Assembly (NCBI GenBank): GCA_014377495.1
Contig: JACMPN010000147.1
Span: 1-20,757 of the forward strand
Reading direction: 5' to 3'
Origin: Candidatus Sericytochromatia bacterium
GTDB taxonomy: Bacteria > Cyanobacteriota > Sericytochromatia > JACMPN01
DNA: 20,757 nucleotides
Shown here: piece after piece, positions 13,656-20,735 of the stretch
Position numbering within the stretch: position 1 is the first letter of the stretch
How the letters are laid out: every line of letters begins with the position of its first letter
Made by a program: the position numbers and the translations under genes
The notes under the pieces: model-generated
The model's input: only the letters and a program-made list of their open reading frames with translations
What the model was told of the DNA's origin: nothing
Databases searched by the model: none

Positions 13656-14612
13656 TCAATTTGCGCAGCATTTCTTGTATTTGAGCCCCGACCCGCACGG
13701 GCAGGCGAGGTTGCGACCCACCTTCGGGGGGTTGCGATGCGGATACAGGCGCAGCTGCCCGCCCCGCTCCGTCAAGTCCATCGTGATGTCCCGCATGACG
13801 GTGTCCAGGTCGTCACTGACGTGCAGGTGCCCGCAGTAGACCTCGATCTCACAGCCGAGCAGTTCCCGCTCCGCCAGGCCGGCCGCCAGAATCAGCCCCA
13901 GCTGATCCGCCGTCGCCTGCTCGTCGTCACGGCCGTGCTCCCAGTAATAGGGCGACAAAATCGACATCACCGTCACGGGCAGAAAGATCGGCATGGCCAG
14001 CTGCCCGTCCGGCATCGCCCAGATCCGGCTGGGCGGCGACCGGCGCAGCAGGCTCTGGCGAAAGGGGACGTCGAAATCCGTATCCGCCGTGCGCAGGGCC
14101 CCGGCGGCGAAGTTGTCCGTCAAAATCGACTCGACCCCCAGGGGCCGGAAGTCCGCCGGCTGAAAGGGAAACGTGCAGACGCTCACGGCATCACCGGCCG
14201 TGCCGAAGGTGTCCTGGATCAGGTTTTCCAAAGCCAGCTGCTGGGCCAACGGCAACACCCAATGCTCGATCGGCATCAGCGTGTCCTTGTTGTCGATGAA
14301 GACGACCGCGGCCAACACCCCCGTGAACACGCGCAACGGCCGGATCCGCGTCCCCTCGTCCAACATCTGGGTCATGGGAATACCGGGCATCTCACCCAAC
14401 AGGCCGGCATTGCGCATGGCGGCAATCACGTAACGCAGGGCTTCCGGTTTGAGGGCCTCGATCGTCTCGCTGGCGGCACCGGGCAGACCCTCACCGAGCA
14501 CCGCGTTCATGATCACTTCCAGCTCGTCGGCATCGGCGATGTCACCCGTCGCCGCCCGGGCCAGAAAGAGGTCGACGACCCCGAGCAAGGCCGCCTCTTG
14601 GGGATGAGCCAT
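13656..14612 (-). CDS. Uncharacterised protein with C-terminal SEC-C zinc motif, inside the pheS-pheT operon
   Basis: The 318-residue soluble protein has no family I recognise over its main body. The last 22 residues end in CPCGSGLKYKKCC, a perfect SEC-C motif (C-x-C-x8-CC) as at the SecA C-terminus, which binds zinc and often mediates protein or ribosome contact. The N-terminal third is helical and acidic (MAHPQEAALLGVVDLFLAR). The middle has hydrophobic strands (LAAVVFIDNKDTLMP, LAMPIFLPVTVMSILSPYYW). There is no signal peptide. ATG 14612 is 2 nt after the pheS stop, so translation is almost certainly coupled to pheS. This placement suggests a link to translation or tRNA charging, but that is inference from position only. 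Codon use looks like its neighbours. Confidence 0.8.
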   Translation of the reverse strand: MAHPQEAALLGVVDLFLARAATGDIADADELEVIMNAVLGEGLPGAASETIEALKPEALRYVIAAMRNAGLLGEMPGIPMTQMLDEGTRIRPLRVFTGVLAAVVFIDNKDTLMPIEHWVLPLAQQLALENLIQDTFGTAGDAVSVCTFPFQPADFRPLGVESILTDNFAAGALRTADTDFDVPFRQSLLRRSPPSRIWAMPDGQLAMPIFLPVTVMSILSPYYWEHGRDDEQATADQLGLILAAGLAERELLGCEIEVYCGHLHVSDDLDTVMRDITMDLTERGGQLRLYPHRNPPKVGRNLACPCGSGLKYKKCCAN

Positions 14613-14614
14613 GG

Positions 14615-15634
14615 CTAAAACTGCTCAAGGAAGCGCAAGTCACCTGCCTGAAAGTACCGGATGTCGTGGATGCCGTAGCGCATCATCACCAGGCGGTCGA
14701 AACCCAGCCCGAAGGCGAAGCCCTGCCATTCGTCCGGGTCAATGCCGCCCAGGCGCAGGACATTGGGATGCACCAGCCCGCACGGCAGCAGCTCGACCCA
14801 GCCGACCTGCTTGCAGACCGAGCAGCCTTCGCCGCCGCAGATCAGGCAGCGGATGTCCAACTCGAAGCCCGGCTCGACGAAGGGGAAGAACCCGGGCCGC
14901 AGCCGCACGGTGACATCCCGCTTGAAAATACCCGACAGCAACTGCTTCATCACGCCGATCAGGTCGGCGACGCTGATGTGCCGGTCGACCATCAGGCCCT
15001 CGACCTGGTAGAAGGTGTTTTCATGGGAGGCGTCCGTCGCCTCGTGGCGGAAGACCCGGCCCGGGGCGATCCCCCGGAAGGGCGGCGTCAGCCGCTCCAT
15101 GGCCCGGATCTGTACGGCGCTGGTGTGGGTGCGCAGGAGGTTGCCGTCCTTGAGCCAGAACGTGTCGTGCATGTCCCGGGCCGGATGATCGGCGGGGATG
15201 TTCAGCGCCGTGAAGTTGTGAAACTCGTCCTCGACCTGGGGACCGCGCCAGATAGAAAAGCCCATGCCCCGGAACAGGTCCTCGATCTCGTACTGGATCG
15301 TGGTGATCGGGTGCAGGTGACCCTCGGCGGGCTTTTGCCCCGGGGCGGTGACGTCGATCCATTCCGTGTCGGCCAACTGGCTGTACCGGGCGGACGACAC
15401 GGCGACCGTACGGGCCTCGAGCGCCGCCTCGATGGCGGCCTTGGCCAGATTGGCCGCCTGGCCCATCGGCCCGCGCTGCTCGGGCGGCAACTCGCCGATC
15501 CCCCGCAAAATCTGGGTCAGCGGGCTCTTGCGACCCAACCACTGGACCCGCAACCCCTCAAGGGCCGTGGCATCACCGGCATTGCCAATCGCTTGCAACG
15601 CCTCATCCTGCCGGGCTGAAATCTGCTCGATCAT
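14615..15634 (-). CDS. pheS: Phenylalanine--tRNA ligase alpha subunit
   Basis: The 339-residue product is the catalytic alpha subunit, which activates Phe with ATP and charges tRNA(Phe). An N-terminal coiled coil includes the family phrase LEGLRVQWLGRKSPLT. Class II motif 2 reads FRGIAPGRVFRHEATD with FYQVEGLMVD. A four-cysteine cluster CLICGGEGCSVC precedes GWVELLPCGLVHPNVL. Motif 3 is GFAFGLGFDRLVMMRYGI, and the protein ends in DLRFLEQF. I prefer ATG 15634 because a GGAG lies 9 nt upstream and the length then matches the family. ATG 15649 is the main alternative, with no ribosome-binding site. It leads a leftward operon with the SEC-C gene and pheT. Confidence 0.94.
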   Translation of the reverse strand: MIEQISARQDEALQAIGNAGDATALEGLRVQWLGRKSPLTQILRGIGELPPEQRGPMGQAANLAKAAIEAALEARTVAVSSARYSQLADTEWIDVTAPGQKPAEGHLHPITTIQYEIEDLFRGMGFSIWRGPQVEDEFHNFTALNIPADHPARDMHDTFWLKDGNLLRTHTSAVQIRAMERLTPPFRGIAPGRVFRHEATDASHENTFYQVEGLMVDRHISVADLIGVMKQLLSGIFKRDVTVRLRPGFFPFVEPGFELDIRCLICGGEGCSVCKQVGWVELLPCGLVHPNVLRLGGIDPDEWQGFAFGLGFDRLVMMRYGIHDIRYFQAGDLRFLEQF

Positions 15635-15707
15635 CCGATTGTGCTCCATTGAACTGCAAGAGCGCCGGATCCTACCGTCTGACGGCTTGGGCACCGGGGC
15701 TTCCGAC

Positions 15708-15737
15708 AGAATACCGACCTCGGCACCGCACTGCCAA
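15708..15737 (-). promoter_or_regulatory. Putative promoter of the pheS-SEC-C-pheT operon
   Basis: On the minus strand TTGGCA (15737-15732) and TATTCT (15713-15708) are 18 nt apart, placing a start near 15700 and a leader of about 65 nt. A small CCGTC-AG-ACGG-type stem lies in the leader. I see no T-box and no Phe-rich leader peptide. Confidence 0.5.
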
Positions 15738-15841
15738 CGCGCCAACCCGGCCGGAGGACGGCCCGGCCCCGTGTCCATGCGCCCGACCGGCCGTCACGAC
15801 GGTGACTCAAAAACTGTCGGATCGTCGGCCGCACCCCCCGG

Positions 15842-15997
15842 CTACCGGGACAGTCGGACCTGCAGGCCGGTCAGGTCGAGGCGGATGGCCTTCCGCTCAC
15901 TGGCCGTCAGCGCCAGATAGTCGAGGACGGCATCCATCTTGTCGGGCGGCTAGGCCTTGATATCCTGAGTTGTAACAGGCGGATCCGTTTTCAGCAT
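15842..15997 (-). pseudogene. Small minus-strand coding frame of 51 codons broken by one TAG
   Basis: From ATG 15997 the frame reads MLKTDPPVTTQDIKA, then TAG (15952-15950), then PPDKMDAVLDYLALT and ASERKAIRLDLTGLQVRLSR to a second TAG. Codons after the break end in G or C almost without exception, as in the real genes here, and the peptide has an amphipathic helical look (LALTASERKAIRLDL). Both halves share the frame. TAG is an ordinary stop in this window (flgK, pheS and others), so this looks like a nonsense mutation in a small gene, a sequencing error (TGG to TAG), or a shorter gene starting at the internal ATG 15937. There is no clear ribosome-binding site at either start. The family is unknown. 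Confidence 0.4.
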
Positions 15998-16037
15998 TCA
16001 GCGGGCAAAAACGAGGGCGCCGGAAAGGCGTAAGATT

Positions 16038-16652
16038 TTGCACCGTACCCGATTCACCCTCGTCAGCGCAGGCCTGCTGGTCTCGCTGGCTGCGTCTGCC
16101 GCCACGACCTATGGCCTCAGTCTGCGCCGGGGCACCCGCGTCGGCTTCGCCACCACCGTCAGCGCCCTCGGTCTGGAAAGCCCCGTCAATGGCTGGAGCC
16201 AGGCCGTCACGGGCCCGACCATCCCCTGGTCCGTCGATCAGACCCGCCTGGAGCGGCCGGCCACATTTACCCTACCGACGTCCAGCCTGTCGACGGGACT
16301 GGCCCTGCGGGACCGTGACATCCAGCAGATCCTGGAGGCCCGGCGATTTCCCACCATCCGCTTCGACCTGCAGAAAATCGACGGCCTGAATGCGGCTGAG
16401 GTCGCCTCCGGCAAAGGCGATTTCCATGTCGGCGGCAGCCTGACGGCTCATGGCTTGGCCCAGCCCGTCCGTCTGGCCTGTACCTTCGTCCGTCAGGCGG
16501 GCACCATCCAGATCAAGGGCCGGACCACCGTCACCTGGCGGGACTTTGGGCTCACCGTCCCGACCGCCATGGGCGGCACCGTGCGGGCCAAAGACAGCTT
16601 GGATTTGCTGTTGGAAAGCACCTGGGACCTGGACCGGCTGCCGATCCACTAA
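16038..16652 (+). CDS. YceI-like exported lipocalin-fold protein
   Basis: The 204-residue product has a signal peptide (MHRTRFTLVSAGLLVSLAASA). After it comes a YceI-type domain of the periplasmic, isoprenoid-binding lipocalin-like family. Landmarks are STGLALRDRDIQQ with LEARRFPTIRFDL, GDFHVGGSLTAHGLAQPVRL and the closing DFGLTVPTAMGGTVRAKDSLDLLLE. The ligand is unknown; family members bind polyprenyl chains or lipids. The start is a TTG at 16038 with GGAAAGG about 9 nt upstream; no ATG or GTG gives a complete signal peptide. It lies 57 nt before trpC in the same direction, which looks positional rather than functional. Confidence 0.78.
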   Translation: MHRTRFTLVSAGLLVSLAASAATTYGLSLRRGTRVGFATTVSALGLESPVNGWSQAVTGPTIPWSVDQTRLERPATFTLPTSSLSTGLALRDRDIQQILEARRFPTIRFDLQKIDGLNAAEVASGKGDFHVGGSLTAHGLAQPVRLACTFVRQAGTIQIKGRTTVTWRDFGLTVPTAMGGTVRAKDSLDLLLESTWDLDRLPIH

Positions 16653-16697
16653 ATGTGCCGGCCGCCGGCGGGACTGGGCGAAGTTGCCGCGTCGCGT

Positions 16698-16703
16698 CAT
16701 ACT
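16698..16703 (+). promoter_or_regulatory. Candidate -10 box for leaderless trpC transcription
   Basis: CATACT ends 7 nt before ATG 16710, the distance that would put the transcription start on the A of the start codon. No ribosome-binding site is visible before this ATG. The -35 region (TGGGCG at 17-nt spacing) is poor, so the call is weak. Confidence 0.25.
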
Positions 16704-16709
16704 GCGCCC

Positions 16710-17510
16710 ATGTTTCTAGACCGCATCCTCACCCGCAAACGCTCCGAAGTCGCCGCCGCCAGAGCGGCCGACGCCGACTCCCCCCTGAGCCCGTTGCCCG
16801 AACGGACCATCCGTCCGTTTGAAGCCCGCCTGCGCCACGGTCCGGCCCAGCCGGCTGTCATTGCCGAGCTGAAAAAAGCCTCCCCCAGCAAAGGGCTGCT
16901 CAAGCCGGATTATGATCCGGTCGCCTTGGCGCAGGCCTATGCCGAGTTGCCGATCAGCTGCCTGTCCGTGCTCACCGACTCCGATTTCCAGGGCGAGCTG
17001 GACCACCTGATCGCCGTCCGGGCGGCGGTCGACCTGCCTCTGCTGCGCAAGGACTTCCTGGTCGATCCCTATCAGGTCGATCAGGCCTACCGGGCAGGCG
17101 CCGACGCCATCCTGCTCATCGTCGCCGCCCTCACCGACGCCGAGTTCGAGGCCATCTGGTCCCGAGCCCAAACCCTCGGCCTCGCCTGCCTCGTCGAGGT
17201 GCACACCACCGCCGAAGCGGACCGGGCTCTGCAATGGCCCGTCACCCTGCTGGGGATCAACAACCGGGACCTGAAGACGTTCCACGTCGATCTGCAGCAG
17301 ACCCGGACAATCCTCGACCATGTCGGCGCCCGCCGGGACGGCCTCGTCGTGATCAGCGAGTCGGGATACAGCACGGCCGCCCAGGTGCAGCAGGCTCGCG
17401 ACTGGGGCATCGAGGCCCTGCTCATCGGCGAGACGTTCATGCGGGCCCCGACGCTGGCCGCCGGCTTCGCCCAGCTCTGGGGCCAGGACGCCCCGGCCGG
17501 GACCCCGTGA
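16710..17510 (+). CDS. trpC: Indole-3-glycerol phosphate synthase
   Basis: The 266-residue TIM-barrel enzyme closes the ring of CdRP to give indole-3-glycerol phosphate in tryptophan synthesis. All the usual active-site segments are present: IAELKKASPSKG (Glu53, Lys55), LLRKDFLVDPYQV with the general-acid Lys, LVEVHT with the Glu, GINNRDLKTF with the Asn, and ISESGYST with the Glu-Ser pair; IGETFMRA closes the barrel. The start at 16710 (MFLDRILTRKRSEV) matches the family; an upstream in-frame ATG at 16653 would add an unrelated 19 residues. trpF follows 46 nt later as a separate gene. No trpA, trpB, trpD or trpE is in view, so the Trp genes are at least partly scattered. Confidence 0.95.
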   Translation: MFLDRILTRKRSEVAAARAADADSPLSPLPERTIRPFEARLRHGPAQPAVIAELKKASPSKGLLKPDYDPVALAQAYAELPISCLSVLTDSDFQGELDHLIAVRAAVDLPLLRKDFLVDPYQVDQAYRAGADAILLIVAALTDAEFEAIWSRAQTLGLACLVEVHTTAEADRALQWPVTLLGINNRDLKTFHVDLQQTRTILDHVGARRDGLVVISESGYSTAAQVQQARDWGIEALLIGETFMRAPTLAAGFAQLWGQDAPAGTP

Positions 17511-17556
17511 GGGCAGCGTGGGCGGGCGGTTTCGGCGGGCGGCGTGTGAGGGAGTC

Positions 17557-18198
17557 ATGACGCCTCCGACCCGCCCGGTCGCTGTGAAGGTCTGCGGTCT
17601 GACGACGGCGGAAGACGCCCGCTGGGCGGCAGCGTGCGGAGCCGATGCCCTGGGCTTCATCTTCGTCCCGGGCAGCAAGCGCGAAGTGTCGCCAGCGTTC
17701 ACGGCCGGCGTGGCCGACGCGTTGCCCCCGTTCTGCTGGCGGGTCGGGGTCTTCGCGAATCAACCGGTCGAATCTGTCTTGACCTTGGCCCGGCAGGGGC
17801 GCCTGGATGCGGTGCAGCTCCATGGGGACGAGCCGGATGACGTGGTGGCGGCAGTCGCCGGCCATTTTCCTGTGCTGCGGGCCCTGCTCGCCGACGATCC
17901 GCACCTGCACGAACGGATGAAACGCACGGCCCCACACGTCCGCGCCTTTGTGATCGACAGTGGATCCGGCACGGGACGGACCTTTGACTGGCATCGACTG
18001 CTTGAAATGCCCACCTTAAGGCCGACTATCGTCGCCGGGGGCCTGGATGGGTCTAATGTAGGCGATTTATTCCGTGTGTTCCGGCCGGCCGGGGTGGATG
18101 CCAGCAGCCGCCTCGAATCAGCGCCACGACTGAAGAATCCCGCCCTCGTCGCCGCCTTTGTCGCCGCCGGCCGGGAAAACCCGCCACAAAATCTGTAA
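17557..18198 (+). CDS. trpF: Phosphoribosylanthranilate isomerase
   Basis: The 213-residue TIM-barrel enzyme converts phosphoribosylanthranilate to CdRP, the step before TrpC. VKVCGLTTAEDA carries the catalytic Cys13. GADALGFIFVPGSKREVS, VGVFANQP, AVQLHGDE, the acid Asp in FVIDSG, IVAGGLDGSNV and GVDASSRLE follow in the family order. The last is normally GVDVSSGVE, so Arg-Leu replaces Gly-Val there. ATG 17557 is chosen because GAGGGAG lies just upstream. The product ends at TAA 18196-18198, followed by a run of A and a weak inverted repeat (AACCC...GGGTT) but no convincing terminator on this strand. Confidence 0.94.
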   Translation: MTPPTRPVAVKVCGLTTAEDARWAAACGADALGFIFVPGSKREVSPAFTAGVADALPPFCWRVGVFANQPVESVLTLARQGRLDAVQLHGDEPDDVVAAVAGHFPVLRALLADDPHLHERMKRTAPHVRAFVIDSGSGTGRTFDWHRLLEMPTLRPTIVAGGLDGSNVGDLFRVFRPAGVDASSRLESAPRLKNPALVAAFVAAGRENPPQNL

Positions 18199-18550
18199 AA
18201 AACCCGTCAGCCCGCCCAATCAATGGGTTAGCGGCCTGCATCCCCCTGCGGTTGTGCGCTAACACACCTGTCTTAACAAGCCCTTGTGTTATTCTCCGCT
18301 ATGGTTTTCTAGGGTTCCTTTAGGCAGGGTTAACCAGTCGCCGGGAATAGACCCTAAATGCAGGCAGCAGCTTTGGCAGTGCTGACGGTTCCGCCGCCAG
18401 TCCACCAAATTAGCCAGCTGACCCGACGTCCGGAGAGCCGGTTGAGCCGAAACGGGAGGAAACTTGGACACTCCTGGAGCAAGGGCGATCACTCACCGGG
18501 CAGCAACAAATGGTTAGCGCAAGTACTAGCGATCCGTTTGGGAGGATTCA
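18199..18550 (+). promoter_or_regulatory. Intergenic region and long leader of the SLH porin gene
   Basis: This 352-nt gap has no gene. An extended -10 promoter, TGT followed by TATTCT (18287-18295), is the best start candidate, though its -35 is poor. It would give a leader of about 250 nt. Within the leader TAGGGT (18310-18315) pairs with ACCCTA (18351-18356), enclosing a GGTTAACC palindrome, and a Gly/Ala-poor, GGGAGG-rich stretch (18455-18485) follows. GGAGG (18541-18545) sits 5 nt before the porin ATG. A leader this long suggests post-transcriptional control of porin synthesis. I could not match it to a known riboswitch. Confidence 0.5.
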
Positions 18551-20470
18551 ATGCGTTTGATGAAAGCGGCTTCTTTCGCCGTTGCAACTACGATTACCGT
18601 TTCGGGTGTTCTGATGGCTGCCGCCCCGGCGTTTGCCTACACGCCGATCAGCGAAATGCAGGATGTAAAGCGGAACCACTGGGCGTTCAACGCCATCCAA
18701 GCTTTGGTCGAAAAGTACCAAATCATGGAAGGTTACCCGGACAAGACTTTTCGCGGTCAACGGCCGATCACTCGTTATGAGTTCGCCGCCGCCCTCGCCA
18801 AAGTGATGTCCAAGGTCGAAGAGATGCAGTCCGGTCAGGCCCCCAAGGGCACGACCAAGCCCGAAGTCGGCGCTGACGATCTCAAGACGATCGCCGCACT
18901 GCAGACCGAGTTCCGCAAGGAGCTCGCCGAGCTGAAGGGCCGCACCGACAACCTCGAAGAGCGGGTCAGCAAGCTTGAGCGGGCCAAGATCTCCGGCAGC
19001 GTCACGATGATGTACCGGGACCGGGTCGGCGTAGATCCCGGCGTGGCCACCGCCTCCGGCGACACCAACAACGGCAGCAGCCCCTTCGGCGACGCCTTCA
19101 GCATCAACGACGCCATGCCGCTCCGGGTGAAGAGCCACCTGGGCATCCACGGTTCCATCACGCCTTGGGCCACCTACCACGGCAACCTGCACATCGACGA
19201 GATGGGTTTTGGCCAGGCTGCCGGTCGCAGCACCGTCGCCTCCGGTCACCGGGGCTACGAAGGTCTGCTCGGCTCGCCCGTCTTCATCGAGGACTCTTTC
19301 GTTGCCCTGGGCAGCTGGTCGGATGCGCATCATCCCTCGGCCACCAAGGACGGCGACGGCAACCTGCTGTTCGCTGCCGGCCTGATGAACTTCGGTCATT
19401 TTATCCACTCCGGGACCCGCATCAAGAACCAGTTCGGCAATGTGGGCTGGATGGGCCGCGGCTACGGCATGCTGGGCTTCGGTGGCAACAACGTCAGCGG
19501 CGGTGCCAACGTCGGCGCCCTCCCCCGTTTCTGGGGCAACGGCTTTGACGTCTCCGCCGTCGATCCCGACAGCGCCGACTACAACAAGCTCAGCTCGCCT
19601 GCCGTCGCCCTGGGCGCCGGTTGGGGCCCTGTCAGCCTGGCCTTCGGCACCAACGCCGGCAGCTTCTACGCGGATCGTGCCGCCTCGCTGCAGGACCTCG
19701 GCAGTGCCGGCCGTCCCGCCGCCATCCTGACGGGCGCCAGTGTCGGCACCACCGTCCGTGGCGATGCCGTCATCGGCACCCAGAACACGACGCTGGCCGC
19801 TGGCCAGTTCGGTACGACCGATCTGTTGAACCTGCCTTCGCAGTACAACGACGGTTACTCGGTTGCCAGCCTTGACCTGGATTTCGGCAAGCCCGTCGGC
19901 AACGACGTCTTCCCCGTCCGGGCCAATGTGTCCCTCGGCCAGTTCAACAACGACGGCCTGTTCAGCTTTGGCGCCAACCGCTCGAACCTGAGCTTTGCCC
20001 TCGACCTGGGCAGCGATGCCTTCGGTATCGCCTTGCAGGGCAACAAGGGCTTTCTGCAGCCCGACAAGGCCTCGCTCGGTATCTTCGCCAACGACATCGC
20101 CGGTTCCGGCTTCGGCGTGGGCCTGGGCACCAACATGGCCGGTCGCGACATCCTGCTCGGCAACTTTGCCGGCCTGCTCGATGCCAACACGGGTCTGTAC
20201 GTGACGCTGCCGACGTTCGACGGCTTCCTCCCCCAGATCGTGGTCGGTGCCCGTCAGGGTCTCGCCAACGGCGTCATCCCCGGCGCCCCGGCTGCCAACA
20301 CGGCGCTGCCGATGGGCAACTCGGGTCTGACCGTCTCGGCCAGCTATCCCAACCTGGGTGGTTCCGGCTTCGGCGTGCGGGCTGAGTACAGCAGCCTGAT
20401 GCGCTCCGAGCTTTGGAAGTTCGAAGCCGCCACGCACGATCTGTCCATCTTCACCACCTACAAATTCTAA
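18551..20470 (+). CDS. SLH-domain outer-membrane porin, cyanobacterial type
   Basis: The 639-residue product starts with a signal peptide (cleavage AFA|YT after residue 29). An S-layer-homology domain at about 33-95 (MQDVKRNHWAFNAIQALVEKY, GYPDKTFRGQRPITRYEFAAAL) binds peptidoglycan-linked polymers. A coiled coil at about 110-150 (LKTIAALQTEFRKELAELK, DNLEERVSKLE) spans the periplasm. A long barrel region runs from about 155 to the C-terminal Phe (IFTTYKF). This is the architecture of cyanobacterial SLH porins and also of Negativicutes OmpM and Deinococcus SlpA; the SLH wording is closest to cyanobacteria. It would tether the outer membrane to the wall and pass small solutes or ions. Strong codon bias toward C/G, a good ribosome-binding site and a strong terminator suggest high expression. 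Confidence 0.88.
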   Translation: MRLMKAASFAVATTITVSGVLMAAAPAFAYTPISEMQDVKRNHWAFNAIQALVEKYQIMEGYPDKTFRGQRPITRYEFAAALAKVMSKVEEMQSGQAPKGTTKPEVGADDLKTIAALQTEFRKELAELKGRTDNLEERVSKLERAKISGSVTMMYRDRVGVDPGVATASGDTNNGSSPFGDAFSINDAMPLRVKSHLGIHGSITPWATYHGNLHIDEMGFGQAAGRSTVASGHRGYEGLLGSPVFIEDSFVALGSWSDAHHPSATKDGDGNLLFAAGLMNFGHFIHSGTRIKNQFGNVGWMGRGYGMLGFGGNNVSGGANVGALPRFWGNGFDVSAVDPDSADYNKLSSPAVALGAGWGPVSLAFGTNAGSFYADRAASLQDLGSAGRPAAILTGASVGTTVRGDAVIGTQNTTLAAGQFGTTDLLNLPSQYNDGYSVASLDLDFGKPVGNDVFPVRANVSLGQFNNDGLFSFGANRSNLSFALDLGSDAFGIALQGNKGFLQPDKASLGIFANDIAGSGFGVGLGTNMAGRDILLGNFAGLLDANTGLYVTLPTFDGFLPQIVVGARQGLANGVIPGAPAANTALPMGNSGLTVSASYPNLGGSGFGVRAEYSSLMRSELWKFEAATHDLSIFTTYKF

Positions 20471-20582
20471 GGCGGCTGGTGGGCGGTGATGGCACCCTGC
20501 CTGGGAGCCGAACCCCTCCTAAGCGCCATTAGGCCCTGTCGCCGGGAACCGCCTCCCATTCAGGGCACCCTGACCACCCGCC
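20471..20582 (+). other. Long imperfect hairpin in the porin 3' region
   Basis: The 112 nt right after the porin stop fold back on themselves. GGCGG-C-TGGT (20471-20480) pairs with ACCA-C-CCGCC (20573-20582). CCCTG-CC-TGGGAG (20495-20507) pairs with CTCCCA-TT-CAGGG (20553-20565). CCTAA (20518-20522) pairs with TTAGG (20529-20533) at the tip. Mismatches face each other, as in a conserved RNA stem. It could stabilise the mRNA or be a small RNA. Confidence 0.5.
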
Positions 20583-20615
20583 AACCACCTTAGGGATTTA
20601 AATGGTTGAGATCCC

Positions 20616-20643
20616 GAGCGACCCGTCCCATGACGGGTCGCTC
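20616..20643 (+). terminator. Strong terminator stem downstream of the porin gene
   Basis: GAGCGACCCGTC (20616-20627) and GACGGGTCGCTC (20632-20643) pair perfectly over 12 bp around a CCAT loop, followed by a weak T-rich stretch (CTCGTTT). It is the strongest stem in the window. Confidence 0.8.
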
Positions 20644-20735
20644 CTCGTTTGGGACGTTCCAGCGACGGATCACCATGCATCGCTCACCCACTGAGGGGTT
20701 GTCTGGAAGCGGCTTGGGCGGTTTGATTGCTAGGA

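Noticed and set aside
15842..15997. Amber (TAG) recoding as a general feature of this genome
   Set aside because: TAG terminates flgK, pheS, the FecR and CHASE2 genes and the GNAT gene at the expected C-termini, so it is a normal stop.
18455..18540. c-di-AMP (ydaO-type) riboswitch suggested by GGGAGGAAAC and CACCGGGCAGC-like segments
   Set aside because: The closing stem and the GGGGTGAATC-type core are missing; resemblance is limited to short words.
18548..20437. Very long antisense open frames, here opposite the porin and also opposite pheT (about 11251-13125), the FecR and barrel genes (about 4174-5700) and the aldolase (about 2402-3610)
   Set aside because: They arise from the G/C-biased third codon positions of the true genes, have Arg/Gly/Pro/Ala-rich products without family signatures and lack ribosome-binding sites.
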